Below, piece by piece: positions 33,885 through 43,111 of a stretch of 64,000 bases of DNA. How positions within the stretch are numbered: position 1 is the first letter of the stretch; each line of letters starts with the position of its first letter. Both the position numbers and the translations under genes were made by a program. The stretch lies in NCBI RefSeq assembly GCF_029910655.1, contig NZ_CP123897.1, forward strand, positions 1,550,001-1,614,000, in the 5' to 3' direction. The notes below the pieces were generated by a model that searched no databases, was not told where the DNA came from, and was given only the letters and a program-made list of their open reading frames with translations. This DNA comes from Methylomonas sp. UP202. GTDB taxonomy: Bacteria > Pseudomonadota > Gammaproteobacteria > Methylococcales > Methylomonadaceae.

Positions 33885-35783
33885 ATGCTATCCAACGATT
33901 CCAGCGAGACCGGTCCGGACGCGGATTTCGCTCAGACCTTTTTGAAGCTGATGGTCGATCAAGGTGTTATCGACGCGGCCAAACTCAAATACGCTTTGCG
34001 CGTGCAAAGTAAATTGGAATCCGCCAAGCCGATTTTGGTCGTGCTTTGCGATTTGGGTTATGTGACCCAGCCTCAATTGGCCGAGTTGTTCCGTCGCTAT
34101 CCGGTTAAAGTCAAACTTGGGCGTTTCCTGGTCGAATTCGGCTATATCGGCAACACCGACTTGCAACTGGCATTGGCCGCGCAACAGCAGGAGTTGGGCC
34201 GCAAGCGATTGGGCGAAATTCTGGTCGAGCGCAATCTGATCGCCGAATCCAAAATGCTGGAAGTGTTGGCGGACTTGATGGGGATTTCGGTCATCGATCT
34301 CAGCGTTGCCAATGTCGATCAAACCCTGATGTCCAGGCAGATGCTTAAGTCGGCCAACAAACACTGCTTCTTGCCGATCGAAAAACAGGAAGACGGCGTT
34401 TTGGTAGCGTTTGGAGATCCCCTGGACCACGCGGCCATTGAAATGGCCAGACATGTGCTCGGCAGCGAGATTATCCCGGCGGTTGGGCGCTATTCGCAGA
34501 TCATGCGTTTTTTGTTGAATTTCGAGCGCAACGCCGGCGCCGAGAAAGTTTCGGTTTCCGAACAATCGGTGGTGGCGATCGTCAACAGCATATTCAACGA
34601 AGCGATCCGCCAGGAGGCCAGCGATATCCACATCGAGCCGCTGGAGCACAAATTGCGGGTTCGTTTCCGGATCGATGGCATGATGGTGCATTATCGCGAT
34701 TTCTCGTCGAAGCTGGTTCAGTCCTTAATCAGCCGGATCAAGGTGATGGCCGGTGCCGACATCGCCGAAAAGCGGCGCCACCAGGACGGCCGCGTCCAGT
34801 TCGAACAAGCCGGGACGAGTCATGTCATCGACATGCGGGCCTCGTTTTTCAGCACGCTCAACGGCGAGAAAATCGTTTTGCGGCTATTGAACCGCAAGAC
34901 CGAATTGCTGGATATACACGAAGTCGGCATGGCGCCGCTGATGTTGGAGCGCTTTGTCCAGGATTCGCTGGACGTGCCAACCGGCGTCGTGATCATCACC
35001 GGTCCGACCGGCTCCGGCAAAACCACGACCTTGTACAGTGCCGTGGATTATTTGAATGCGCCGGAAGTCAGTATCGTTACCGCCGAAGATCCGGTCGAGT
35101 ACGTCATCGACGGCGTCGCTCAGTGCTCGATCAATCCGAAGATCAATTTGACCTACGAAGAAACCTTGCGGCATATTGTGCGTCAGGATCCGGATATCAT
35201 TGTACTCGGAGAGATTCGCGACCGGTTTTCCGCCGATACCGCGATACAAGCGGCGCTGACCGGTCACAAGGTATTGACCACGTTTCATACCGAAGATAGC
35301 ATTGGCGGCCTATTGCGTTTGCTCAATATGGAAATCGAAGCATTCTTGATCTCGTCGACCGTGGTATCGGTGGTGGCTCAGCGTCTGTTGCGACGGGTCT
35401 GCCGTCACTGCGCTGAACCCTTCCGTCCCGATCCGGCCTTGTTGCGACGCTTGAACATCACGCTCGACGATTTGACAGGCGGAACCTTCATGTTGGGTAG
35501 GGGCTGCGAAAAATGCCGTTATACCGGTTATGCCGGTCGGGTTTGCGTCTTCGAATTGTTGTCGATGAACGAAATGGTCAAGGATGCGATCCTGCAACGC
35601 AAAACCTCCTACGAAATTCGCCGGATTAGTCTGGAGACGGCCGGTTTGGTGACGCTGGTCGAGGACGGCTTGGTTAAGGCCGCGGCTGGCGCGACCTCGT
35701 TGCAGGAAGTCATTCATAATTTGCCGCGTTTCGGCAAACCCCGTCCACTTTACGAATTGCGGCGCCTGCTGGGTAGCCGTTGA
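33885..35783 (+). CDS. GspE/PilB-family type II secretion/type IV pilus ATPase
   Basis: A hexameric cytoplasmic motor ATPase of about 632 residues. The N-terminal region carries an MshEN-like module (VDQGVIDAAKLKYALRVQ; LGRFLVEFGYIGNTDLQLAL; LGEILVERNLIAE). The core has the Asp box EASDIHIEPLEHKLRVRFRI, Walker A GPTGSGKTTTLYS, and Walker B IIVLGEIRDRFSADTAIQAAL. A zinc-binding CRHCAEP...CEKCRYTGYAGR loop follows. The end (ETAGLVTLVEDGLVKAAAGATSLQEV) is typical of GspE/PilB. No pilin or secretin gene is adjacent, so it is an orphan. The ATG at 33885 fits the conserved start; ATG at 33834 is possible, and neither has a good ribosome binding site. The following HDOD gene is close and co-oriented. 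Confidence 0.88.
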   Translation: MLSNDSSETGPDADFAQTFLKLMVDQGVIDAAKLKYALRVQSKLESAKPILVVLCDLGYVTQPQLAELFRRYPVKVKLGRFLVEFGYIGNTDLQLALAAQQQELGRKRLGEILVERNLIAESKMLEVLADLMGISVIDLSVANVDQTLMSRQMLKSANKHCFLPIEKQEDGVLVAFGDPLDHAAIEMARHVLGSEIIPAVGRYSQIMRFLLNFERNAGAEKVSVSEQSVVAIVNSIFNEAIRQEASDIHIEPLEHKLRVRFRIDGMMVHYRDFSSKLVQSLISRIKVMAGADIAEKRRHQDGRVQFEQAGTSHVIDMRASFFSTLNGEKIVLRLLNRKTELLDIHEVGMAPLMLERFVQDSLDVPTGVVIITGPTGSGKTTTLYSAVDYLNAPEVSIVTAEDPVEYVIDGVAQCSINPKINLTYEETLRHIVRQDPDIIVLGEIRDRFSADTAIQAALTGHKVLTTFHTEDSIGGLLRLLNMEIEAFLISSTVVSVVAQRLLRRVCRHCAEPFRPDPALLRRLNITLDDLTGGTFMLGRGCEKCRYTGYAGRVCVFELLSMNEMVKDAILQRKTSYEIRRISLETAGLVTLVEDGLVKAAAGATSLQEVIHNLPRFGKPRPLYELRRLLGSR

Positions 35784-35802
35784 TAGCAAACACGACTAAA
35801 AA

Positions 35803-36639
35803 ATGAGCGATAAGTCCCTCGCGGAGTTGATTGACGAAGCCATCGCGTCCGGAACTGCCGGCTTGCCGGTATTTCCACGCGCGGTCACCGAACTGCGGCT
35901 GGCACTAAAAGACGAGAATCGCTCGCTGGACGCTATCGCCAAGCAAATTGCGATGGATGCCAGTTTGGCCAGTCAAATTTTGAGGGTCGCCAACTCGTCG
36001 TTTTATGCCAGTCTGAGCAAAATTAATACCGTTAAGGATGCCATCGTCCGATTGGGCTTACCAAAGATTGTGCAAATAGCCACTTTGGTGATGCAAAAGG
36101 GGCTATTCACGACCAAGGATCCCGCCACCACGCAATTCATGACCAAATTGTGGCAGCACAGTGTCGCGGTGGCGCTGGGTAGCGAATGGTTGGCGAAACG
36201 CCTGGCTTTTCAGGCTCAGGCCGAAGAGGCCTTCATGGCCGGTTTGTTTCACGATATCGGCGAGTTGTTACTGATACGCTGCTTGGAAGACCTCCGTCTA
36301 AAGGAGCCCGATCTAAACTTGCCGGACGACTTAATACAAGAAGTTATTTCGCGCCAACACGAAGCAAAAGGCGCTTGGTTATTGCGATCCTGGAATTTGC
36401 CGGAAATTTACTGCAAAGTCGCCGGTTCTCATCACCATGCCGAATGCGCCGATAGCGGCACGGTCGAGTTGATCGTCAGAGTGGTCGATATGGTCTGCTA
36501 CAAGCTCGGTATCGCACCGCGCGCGCAGCCGGACTTAATGGTTTCGAGCAGCGAGGAAGCCGCGCGCTTGGGCTTGTCCGAGATTACGCTGGCCGAATTG
36601 GAGATTGCGTTGGAAGATTCGTTGGCCTTGTCGGCCTAG
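35803..36639 (+). CDS. HDOD-domain signalling protein
   Basis: A 278-residue protein dominated by an HDOD domain. The N-terminal part has LPVFPRAVTELRLAL, IAMDASLASQILRVANSSFY and TVKDAIVRLGLPKIVQIATLV. An HD-like motif FHDIGELLLIRCL is present, but the full metal-phosphohydrolase set is not obvious. Later come HEAKGAWLLRSWNLPE and VAGSHHHAEC. HDOD proteins act as non-enzymatic signalling modules in motility, pilus and cell-cycle control. It begins 19 bases after the GspE/PilB-like gene, so the two probably share a transcript and a role in surface organelles. Confidence 0.88.
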   Translation: MSDKSLAELIDEAIASGTAGLPVFPRAVTELRLALKDENRSLDAIAKQIAMDASLASQILRVANSSFYASLSKINTVKDAIVRLGLPKIVQIATLVMQKGLFTTKDPATTQFMTKLWQHSVAVALGSEWLAKRLAFQAQAEEAFMAGLFHDIGELLLIRCLEDLRLKEPDLNLPDDLIQEVISRQHEAKGAWLLRSWNLPEIYCKVAGSHHHAECADSGTVELIVRVVDMVCYKLGIAPRAQPDLMVSSSEEAARLGLSEITLAELEIALEDSLALSA

Positions 36640-36789
36640 GGTTTGGATGGGGCTGCCTTTGCGTTCGAACTGATCGCATGCCGCGCGGCGAGGGCTTGAG
36701 CGTCGAACGATGCCTACGTTCACGAACTTGCCGGGTACTTGGAATGTCGGTTGCCGCGCCAACCGCAAGCGGCGCGGCAACCGGTTTGC

Positions 36790-38430
36790 TTAGACCGCCT
36801 CGATTAAACTCGGGTCGTAGTCGTCCGGCGCTTCGAAGCCCAACAAATTCAGAATAGTCGCGGCCGAATTCGACAAGCCCGGCGCCGCGATGTCGCCGCG
36901 CAATCTGTAGCCGGGATTCTCCCCTGACACCAACACGAACGGCACCGGATTCAAGGTGTGAGAGGTTTTGGCCTTGGTGCGGCCCTCGGCATTTCTGACC
37001 ACATTACCTTTTTTGTCTAGCTCGTACATTTCGTCGGCGTTGCCGTGATCGGCGGTGATGATCGCCGTACCGTTCATTTCCAGAATCACCGGAATCAAAC
37101 GCGCCAATTGCAAATCCAGACCTTGCATAGCGGTGACCGCCGCTTCGAAATTGCCGGTGTGGCCGACCATGTCGCCGTTGGCGTAATTGACCCGCAGGTA
37201 TTGATATTTGCCGCTGCGCACCGCGGCTATCAACGTATCGGTAATCTCGGCGCACTTCATCCAAGGCCGTTGTTCGAACGGCACCACGTCGCTGGGGATT
37301 TCGACGTAGGTTTCCAAGGAATCGTCGAATTTGCCGGAGCGGTTGCCGTTCCAGAAATAAGTCACATGACCGAATTTTTGGGTTTCGCTGATGGCGTATT
37401 GGCTGATGCCGTTTTTGGCGAGATATTCGCCCAGTGTGCGATCAATGGTGGGCGGCTCGACCAAAAAGCGCGGCGGTAGTTTGGTGTCGCCGTCGTATTG
37501 CATCATACCGGCGTAAGTCACTTTCGGCAGCGGGCCGCGCTCGAACGGGCTGAATGACTCTTCGGTAAAGGCGCGGGAAATCTCGATGGCCCGGTCGCCG
37601 CGAAAGTTGAAGAACACTACCGCGTCGCCGTCCACGATGGTACCCAGCGGCTGGCCGTCTTTGGCAATCACGAAACCGGGCAAATCCTGGTCGATCACGT
37701 TGGCTTCGTTGCGGAAGGTTGCAATCGCTTCGTGGGCGCTGGCGAATTGTCTGCCCAAACCCAGCACGTGAATGTCCCAGCCGCGCTTGACCATGGACCA
37801 ATCCGCTTCGTAGCGGTCCATCGTGATTTGCATCCGCCCGCCGCCGGACGCAATCGCCACGTCGAAATCCGCGCCGCGCAAGCCGTCCAGATAAGCTTCG
37901 AACGGATCGACGTACTCCAAAGCCGAGGTTTCGCCGACATCGCGGCCGTCAAGTAGGATATGCAGGCGAACTTTCGCAACACCTTCTTGCTTGGCACGCT
38001 CGATCATCGCTTTCAAATGGCCGATGTGCGAATGCACGTTGCCGTCGGAGAACAGACCCAGGAAATGCAAGGTGCCGCCTTGTTTGGCGGTGGCGACCAC
38101 CTCATGCCAAGCATGGCCTTGCCATAAGTGGCCGCTGGCGATGGATTCGGCGACCAGCTTGGCGCCTTGGGCAAATACCCGGCCGGCACCGAAGGCATTG
38201 TGGCCGACTTCGCTGTTACCCATGTCCTCGTCGCTGGGCATGCCGACCGCGGTGCCGTGCGCGCGTAGCGCAATCATCGGATAACTGGCCATCAGCTTAT
38301 CCAGGGTTGGGGTACGGGCGGTTTTGACCGCATCGCCGTCCTCGCGCGGCGAAATACCGACGCCGTCCAGTACGATGGTGACCACGGGGCCGGGACAGGC
38401 GGAAAAGCGGGAAGATTTTTCGAGTTTCAT
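36790..38430 (-). CDS. gpmI: 2,3-bisphosphoglycerate-independent phosphoglycerate mutase
   Basis: A 546-residue glycolytic enzyme interconverting 3- and 2-phosphoglycerate. The metal and phosphoserine site lies in [11 protein letters not shown] and [17 protein letters not shown] (Ser in GNSEVGH). Other motifs are [34 protein letters not shown] and, near the end, [15 protein letters not shown] and [13 protein letters not shown]. Length is within the iPGM range. ATG at 38430 is preferred because the conserved domain begins soon after; an in-frame start further upstream would add 43 residues without family character. The divergent aldolase gene opposite belongs to the same central pathway. Confidence 0.95.
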   Translation of the reverse strand: MKLEKSSRFSACPGPVVTIVLDGVGISPREDGDAVKTARTPTLDKLMASYPMIALRAHGTAVGMPSDEDMGNSEVGHNAFGAGRVFAQGAKLVAESIASGHLWQGHAWHEVVATAKQGGTLHFLGLFSDGNVHSHIGHLKAMIERAKQEGVAKVRLHILLDGRDVGETSALEYVDPFEAYLDGLRGADFDVAIASGGGRMQITMDRYEADWSMVKRGWDIHVLGLGRQFASAHEAIATFRNEANVIDQDLPGFVIAKDGQPLGTIVDGDAVVFFNFRGDRAIEISRAFTEESFSPFERGPLPKVTYAGMMQYDGDTKLPPRFLVEPPTIDRTLGEYLAKNGISQYAISETQKFGHVTYFWNGNRSGKFDDSLETYVEIPSDVVPFEQRPWMKCAEITDTLIAAVRSGKYQYLRVNYANGDMVGHTGNFEAAVTAMQGLDLQLARLIPVILEMNGTAIITADHGNADEMYELDKKGNVVRNAEGRTKAKTSHTLNPVPFVLVSGENPGYRLRGDIAAPGLSNSAATILNLLGFEAPDDYDPSLIEAV

Positions 38431-38719
38431 AAGGTTTCGATAGTGTGGAAAATCAGCGAATGGAGGAATTTGCGCCTTGGCGGCAATGGGGGCGTATTTT
38501 ATCAGTTGTGCCGCTCGCCGGGAAAACCGGCAAGGGCTAAGTACCGGCCGAGTTGGCAATTCGTCCCATTTGGCGGAGGCCGTGTACGCCGCGAACCGCT
38601 TTGTTGTTGAATTCGGCGATGCGGCGCTGGCGAATTCTCGGCAATGCCATTACGATGGCGCGCCGCGTCCGCCGGATGGGCGCGGCGACTTTTTACGATA
38701 AAAGCTTAAGGAGCGCCTG

Positions 38720-39742
38720 ATGGCATTAGCGTCGTTACGACAAATTCTGGATTATGCGGCGGAGTACGGTTTCGCGGTGCCGGCCTTCAACGTCAGCAAT
38801 ATGGAACAAGTGCAGGCCATCATGGCGGCGGCGCATGCTTGCGACAGCCCGGTCATCATGCAAGGCTCGGCCGGTGCCAACCGTTATGCCGGCGAAGTAT
38901 TCCTGCGCCATTTGGTTTTGGCCGCCGTCGAACAATATCCGCATATCCCGGTCGTCATGCATCGCGACCATGCACCGGCGCCGGCGATTTGCGCGCAAGC
39001 GATCCAATCCGGTTTTAGCTCGGTGATGATGGACGGCTCCTTGTTGGAGGATATGAAAACGCCGGCTTCTTTCGACTACAACGTCGAGGTCACCCGGCAG
39101 GTCGTCGCGATGGCGCACGCCTGCGGGGTGTCGGTGGAAGGCGAGATCGGTTGTTTGGGATCGCTGGAAAACCGTTCGGACGTCGAACACAGCCGTTTGC
39201 TGACCGATCCCGACGAGGCGGTCGAGTTCGTCGCGCGTACCGGGGTCGACGCGCTGGCGGTCGCCATTGGCACCAGTCACGGCGCTTATAAGTTCAGCAA
39301 GCCGCCCACCGGCGAAGTATTGGTGATCAGCCGTCTGAAGGTATTGCAACAACGGCTGCCGAACCTGCATTTCGTCATGCACGGTTCCAGTTCGGTGCCG
39401 GGGGAATGGTTGCAAGTCATCAACGAATACGGCGGCGCGATTCCCGAGACCTACGGCGTGCCGATCGCCGAGATCGTCGAAGGCATCCGATACGGCGTCC
39501 GCAAAGTCAATATCGATACCGATCTGCGGATGGCGTCCACCGGCGCGATGCGCCGATTTCTGGCTCAGCCCGAACAGGCCGCCGAACTGGACGCCCGCAA
39601 GACCTACCAAGCCGCCAGGGATGCGATGCAGGCCCTATGTCAATCCCGTTACGAAGCGTTCGGCTCGGCCGGGCACGCCGGAAAAATCAAGGTCGTGCCG
39701 CTAAGTGCCATGGCCGAGCGGTACCGGCTGATTAAGGCTTAG
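38720..39742 (+). CDS. fba: Class II fructose-bisphosphate aldolase, CbbA-like
   Basis: A 340-residue zinc aldolase. It begins [21 protein letters not shown], then [20 protein letters not shown]. Catalytic and metal residues lie in [14 protein letters not shown] (HxDH), [35 protein letters not shown], and [15 protein letters not shown]. The length and the [11 protein letters not shown] segment match the subgroup used in Calvin-cycle bacteria and also in methylotrophs. It catalyses fructose-1,6-bisphosphate cleavage or formation and probably sedoheptulose-bisphosphate formation. AAGGAG about eight bases upstream supports the ATG at 38720. Divergent from gpmI. Confidence 0.93.
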   Translation: MALASLRQILDYAAEYGFAVPAFNVSNMEQVQAIMAAAHACDSPVIMQGSAGANRYAGEVFLRHLVLAAVEQYPHIPVVMHRDHAPAPAICAQAIQSGFSSVMMDGSLLEDMKTPASFDYNVEVTRQVVAMAHACGVSVEGEIGCLGSLENRSDVEHSRLLTDPDEAVEFVARTGVDALAVAIGTSHGAYKFSKPPTGEVLVISRLKVLQQRLPNLHFVMHGSSSVPGEWLQVINEYGGAIPETYGVPIAEIVEGIRYGVRKVNIDTDLRMASTGAMRRFLAQPEQAAELDARKTYQAARDAMQALCQSRYEAFGSAGHAGKIKVVPLSAMAERYRLIKA

Positions 39743-39840
39743 CCAGGATGATCGCTGGCCGGCGTCATCGGACATTCGGCCAGCGGCTCGTTGATGCCGG
39801 CGACGACCACGGTCCATCACTTTCCGATTGGCGAACACTG

Positions 39841-40641
39841 ATGAACGATTCATACCGCAACGCCAAAACCTTCGACACGCAAGGCTATTTGCTGGTCCGA
39901 AGCCTGTTTTCCCAAACGCAGATCGCGGAGCTGAAAGCGATAGTCGAACGGATTTATCGAGCGTGGTTGGCTGAAAACCGGGCGTTGATGATCGCCAATC
40001 GCTTGGTGAATATGTATGGTTTGACCGACACTCGCTATTTTCTCGGAGAACCGGAACAGCGCTTAGCCTTGTTTGACTGGATCGCTCAGCCTTGCCTTGC
40101 GCTCTGGCTGGAAAGCCTATTCGGCGACACGCTCTACTTTCACAATACCCAGTTGTTTTTCAATCCCCACGATCCCGGACAGGCGCCGTACTGGCACCGG
40201 GATCTGCAATACAGCGACGTGGACGATAGCACGCAACGCGCGGAGCAGGGCAGGTTATTGGCCTTGCACGTACGAGTGCCGTTGATCGCGGAACGCGGCG
40301 TGGCGTTGGTGCCCGGCAGTCATTGCCGTTGGGACAGCGAGCTGGAGCGGAATGTGCGCTTCGAAACTAACGGTTATCGTCAAGGCGACGATCTGCCCGG
40401 CAGCCTATTGATCGGGCTGGAACCCGGCGACGCCTTGCTGTTCGACGCGCAAATGCTGCATAGGGGACATTACCGGGACAATGCCGAGCGCTTGGCCTTC
40501 GACATTTGTATTGGTCGTTATCATCCGGCCACTGCTTCGTTTTTGGATGCGGCGGTTTTACCCAGCGAAACCGAGATGGCGCGGCTGGTCGATGATCGTT
40601 GGTATCGCCGAGCTTGGCGGGTGGCCGCCGGTATGGACTGA
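39841..40641 (+). CDS. Phytanoyl-CoA dioxygenase-like Fe(II)/2-oxoglutarate oxygenase
   Basis: A 266-residue protein of the PhyH family. It begins with FDTQGYLLVRSLFSQTQIAEL, typical of these oxygenases. The iron ligands are suggested by YWHRDLQYSDVDD (HxD) and the distal HRGHYRDN; the 2-oxoglutarate arginine is probably in ERLAFDICIGRY. The central ALVPGSHCRWDSE and EPGDALLFDAQMLHRG are family hallmarks. The substrate is unknown; relatives hydroxylate lipids, small metabolites or compatible solutes. It starts about 100 bases after the aldolase gene; an upstream in-frame start at 39748 would add residues without family resemblance. Confidence 0.83.
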   Translation: MNDSYRNAKTFDTQGYLLVRSLFSQTQIAELKAIVERIYRAWLAENRALMIANRLVNMYGLTDTRYFLGEPEQRLALFDWIAQPCLALWLESLFGDTLYFHNTQLFFNPHDPGQAPYWHRDLQYSDVDDSTQRAEQGRLLALHVRVPLIAERGVALVPGSHCRWDSELERNVRFETNGYRQGDDLPGSLLIGLEPGDALLFDAQMLHRGHYRDNAERLAFDICIGRYHPATASFLDAAVLPSETEMARLVDDRWYRRAWRVAAGMD

Positions 40642-40891
40642 GTTCGAATTTTGGCGGGTTTTGGGGATGAGTGCGCGTGGCCCTAGGACCGGAGAGGCTA
40701 GGGCGAGACGATCGATTGGTACCCGGCCGATGGCTTCGAGCATCAAACCCACCGCCGAGGGCTCTCGAAAACCGGCAAAACGTTCAAGCCGTTATACCGG
40801 TGCTAAAGCAGTTGGGGAGGCGGCTGAGCTTGTATTAAATCCCCGTGACGGAGATACGTCTGATGACAGCTCGCCTCGCGCCTAGGGTGTA

Positions 40892-41242
40892 TTAAAGCGA
40901 TTTATACAGCGCTATCGCTTTGTTTAATTCTTCAGTGGCTTTTTGGATGTCGCCTTTCTTGGCTTGAATTTGTCCTTGCATTAAGGTTGCGTGGGCTTTC
41001 TTAGCGGTTTCGGAGCTGCCGGCAATCGCTTCTGAGGCAAAGCGCGCGGCTTTTAACTGAACTTGAGCGGCCGAGAAATCGCTTTTGCTGACTTCGACCA
41101 AGCCTTTTTCGATCCGCGAAATGATTTCGGCGGTGGCCGCCGCCGGGCTGCCGGTGGTTTCTTCGGCAAGCGCCGCAGTGCTGCTCGCCGCGAATGAGGT
41201 TGCGAAAACGAAAATGAGTGCTGCAATTTTGAGTAGATTCAT
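40892..41242 (-). CDS. Small exported helical protein, unknown function
   Basis: A 116-residue protein with a signal peptide at about residues 1-26 (IAALIFVFATSFAASSTAALA). The mature part is almost entirely helical, rich in Ala, Lys and Glu, with a TPR-like pattern SDFSAAQVQLKAARFASEAI and GDIQKATEELNKAIALYKSL. There is no cysteine or membrane segment after the signal. It resembles small metal-binding or stress-related periplasmic helical-bundle proteins found in methanotrophs, but I cannot name a family. It stands alone, convergent with the dioxygenase-like gene. Confidence 0.75.
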   Translation of the reverse strand: MNLLKIAALIFVFATSFAASSTAALAEETTGSPAAATAEIISRIEKGLVEVSKSDFSAAQVQLKAARFASEAIAGSSETAKKAHATLMQGQIQAKKGDIQKATEELNKAIALYKSL

Positions 41243-41692
41243 GATGTATGCGTTTTATGAAAAGTAGGAAGGAGCCAATGACTAAAAATTGCGCCGTTTC
41301 AGCATATAGGCTGAAGCATGGACACCATGAGTGGCAATGGGGTTCACGTCCGTGCGAATGGGATAGGCGTTCTGCCCGAGCGTCGATGAAGACCCTGAGA
41401 ACGTAAAGCGAATCCGTGCTGCTTGAAGGTTTGGTTTATCGCATTGGGTTAGGTAAGGTGTCTGCCCTACCGAGACCCATCATATAGGAAAACTCGATGC
41501 GCGGTACGGACAATTTGACAGTCCCTGGAGCGAATTTGATGTTGTGGAGGGGTAGGGTGGTTTCATTGGCAAATTCGGCCAAATCCCCTTTAGGTCGAGC
41601 AAAAACGTTTCTTGGTGTTTGCCGAGATTTTTGATGTTAGAGGTCAAGGCGTTTATGCTAAACCTTCGTTGCCTACCCTTGGGAGAACCACC
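41243..41692. other. Intergenic region upstream of the GST gene
   Basis: The 450 bases have no credible gene. I looked for a riboswitch-like conserved core and found none that I could name. GGGAGA at 41681-41686, seven bases before a TTG at 41693, is the ribosome binding site that sets the start of the GST gene. Confidence 0.4.
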
Positions 41693-42286
41693 TTGAAGCT
41701 CTACGATATGCTGCTGTCCGGCAATTGCTACAAAATTCGCTTATTTTGCGGTTTGCTGGGACTCGAATACGAAACGGTGCCTATCGATTTGGCTAGGCAA
41801 GAAAATCGAAGCCCGGAATTCTTGCAACTCAATCCGCGCGGTCAGCTTCCGGTTTTGCAGGACGGCGAGATCAGGCTTTGGGATTCGACGGCCATTTTGG
41901 TCTATTTGGCCAGGCAATACGGCGCGCCGCATTGGTTGCCCCTGGAGCCTTCTGTCTTAGCCGAAGTCATGCAGTGGTTAGCGCTCGCTCAAAACGAGCT
42001 GCTATACGGCTTGGCGCGGGCCCGGGCGGCTAATTTGTTCGGTAGGCCGTGGGACATCGGCCAATGCCAAGAACTGGGCAAGCGTGGTTTGGCGGTGTTG
42101 GAGCAACGGTTGGAAAACCGCGAGTGGCTGGCGAACGGCCGCATCAGTATCGCCGACATCGCTTGCTATCCTTATGTCGCGCTGGCTTCGCAGGCCGGCA
42201 TAGCGTTAGACGAATACCGGCATATTGGCGCGTGGTTGCAGCGAATTGGCCGTCAACCGGGTTATGTCGGCATGCCGGGGCTTTAG
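41693..42286 (+). CDS. Glutathione S-transferase family protein
   Basis: A 197-residue thioredoxin-fold plus all-helical protein. The N-terminal part has LKLYDMLLSGNCYKIRLFC, FLQLNPRGQLPVLQDG and the glutathione-contact segment LWDSTAILVYLARQYG. The C-terminal helical domain includes NGRISIADIACYPYV, the N-capping box and hydrophobic staple motif of GSTs. The start is TTG at 41693, supported by GGGAGA seven bases upstream and by domain alignment; longer in-frame starts lack family character. Probable role: conjugation or peroxide/aldehyde detoxification; substrate unknown. Confidence 0.87.
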   Translation: MKLYDMLLSGNCYKIRLFCGLLGLEYETVPIDLARQENRSPEFLQLNPRGQLPVLQDGEIRLWDSTAILVYLARQYGAPHWLPLEPSVLAEVMQWLALAQNELLYGLARARAANLFGRPWDIGQCQELGKRGLAVLEQRLENREWLANGRISIADIACYPYVALASQAGIALDEYRHIGAWLQRIGRQPGYVGMPGL

Positions 42287-42506
42287 CCGTCCGCCGGTTA
42301 CAGTGGCGCGCGCCCTACAGGCTGATGTTTCCGATGGGTGGATGGGCTGAGGTCGGCGAGGGCCTGACCGAATTCGCCGTTCACATTTGGCAATCGCGGA
42401 TTTCCCGGAAACCCATGCGCCGCGGACCGGCTTGGTCGCTTGAAATGCTTGCGGGACGCCGACTGGATTAGCCTTGAAGGACGATGCCTCGACCAAAACG
42501 AGCAGG

Positions 42507-42890
42507 CTAGGCCACGGTATCGATATTGCCGCCGACACCGGTTGCCGAAGTATCGCCGGCCGTCGTCGTCAAACCCGACGCCGAATAGGTCGCCGGCTGT
42601 ACTTCGGCTTCGTTGACGATTTTGGTCACTTGCTCGCCGGCTTGGCGGAAAGCGTTGCTCAGCGTCAAACGGTTATTCAGGTCGTCCGATTTGACTTGCG
42701 CCTGATTGGCTCGGCTATCCAACGCCAGCGCTTTTTCCTCGTATTTATCCGCCATGGCTTGAGCGGAATCGGCTTGTTTCCTTAAGGATTGGGCCAGCTG
42801 TTCGGCTTGCTCGGCATTTCGTTTGGCCGAGACCGAACTCAGCTGTTGAAAGCCGGATTGCAGCGCGCTGGTAACGGACAAATCGCTCAT
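42507..42890 (-). CDS. Small Ala/Gln-rich coiled-coil protein, unknown
   Basis: A 127-residue protein without signal peptide or membrane helix. Residues about 10-95 are helical with heptads (SVSAKRNAEQAEQLAQSL, DSAQAMADKYEEKALAL), followed by a glycine/threonine-rich tail (SGLTTTAGDTSATGVGG). The N-terminal SDLSVTSALQSGFQQL and the tail resemble small flagellar- or secretion-related helical proteins, but I cannot name a family. GAGTCTCCTCATGAG-type sequence around the start gives GAGG on the coding strand shortly before ATG at 42890. No partner is evident: GST lies on one side, the receptor gene on the other. Confidence 0.65.
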   Translation of the reverse strand: MSDLSVTSALQSGFQQLSSVSAKRNAEQAEQLAQSLRKQADSAQAMADKYEEKALALDSRANQAQVKSDDLNNRLTLSNAFRQAGEQVTKIVNEAEVQPATYSASGLTTTAGDTSATGVGGNIDTVA

Positions 42891-43111
42891 GAGGAGACTC
42901 GAAATGACTAGGGAAACCCGAAAATCCAACGGTTGAAACCAAGATCAACCGACTGAATTACTCCCGCTTGTTACGCCGATTTGTTGGTTAAGTCAAGTCG
43001 ATTGTTTGTCCGCCGCCACTCGGGGGCCAATCTTGGTTTTATCCGGGTTTCTCCATGGAGGACAGCGCCCGGCGGGAGATGTCGTCGGGCGCTCGGATCG
43101 CTGGTTTCGGC

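Noticed and set aside
40481..40885. 134-residue open frame after the dioxygenase-like gene
   Set aside because: Mostly overlaps the dioxygenase gene in another frame; the remainder is unlike any protein and basic.
41243..41692. Possible riboswitch upstream of the GST gene
   Set aside because: Conserved-looking GC-rich segments were examined for c-di-GMP, glycine and guanidine riboswitch cores; none matched.
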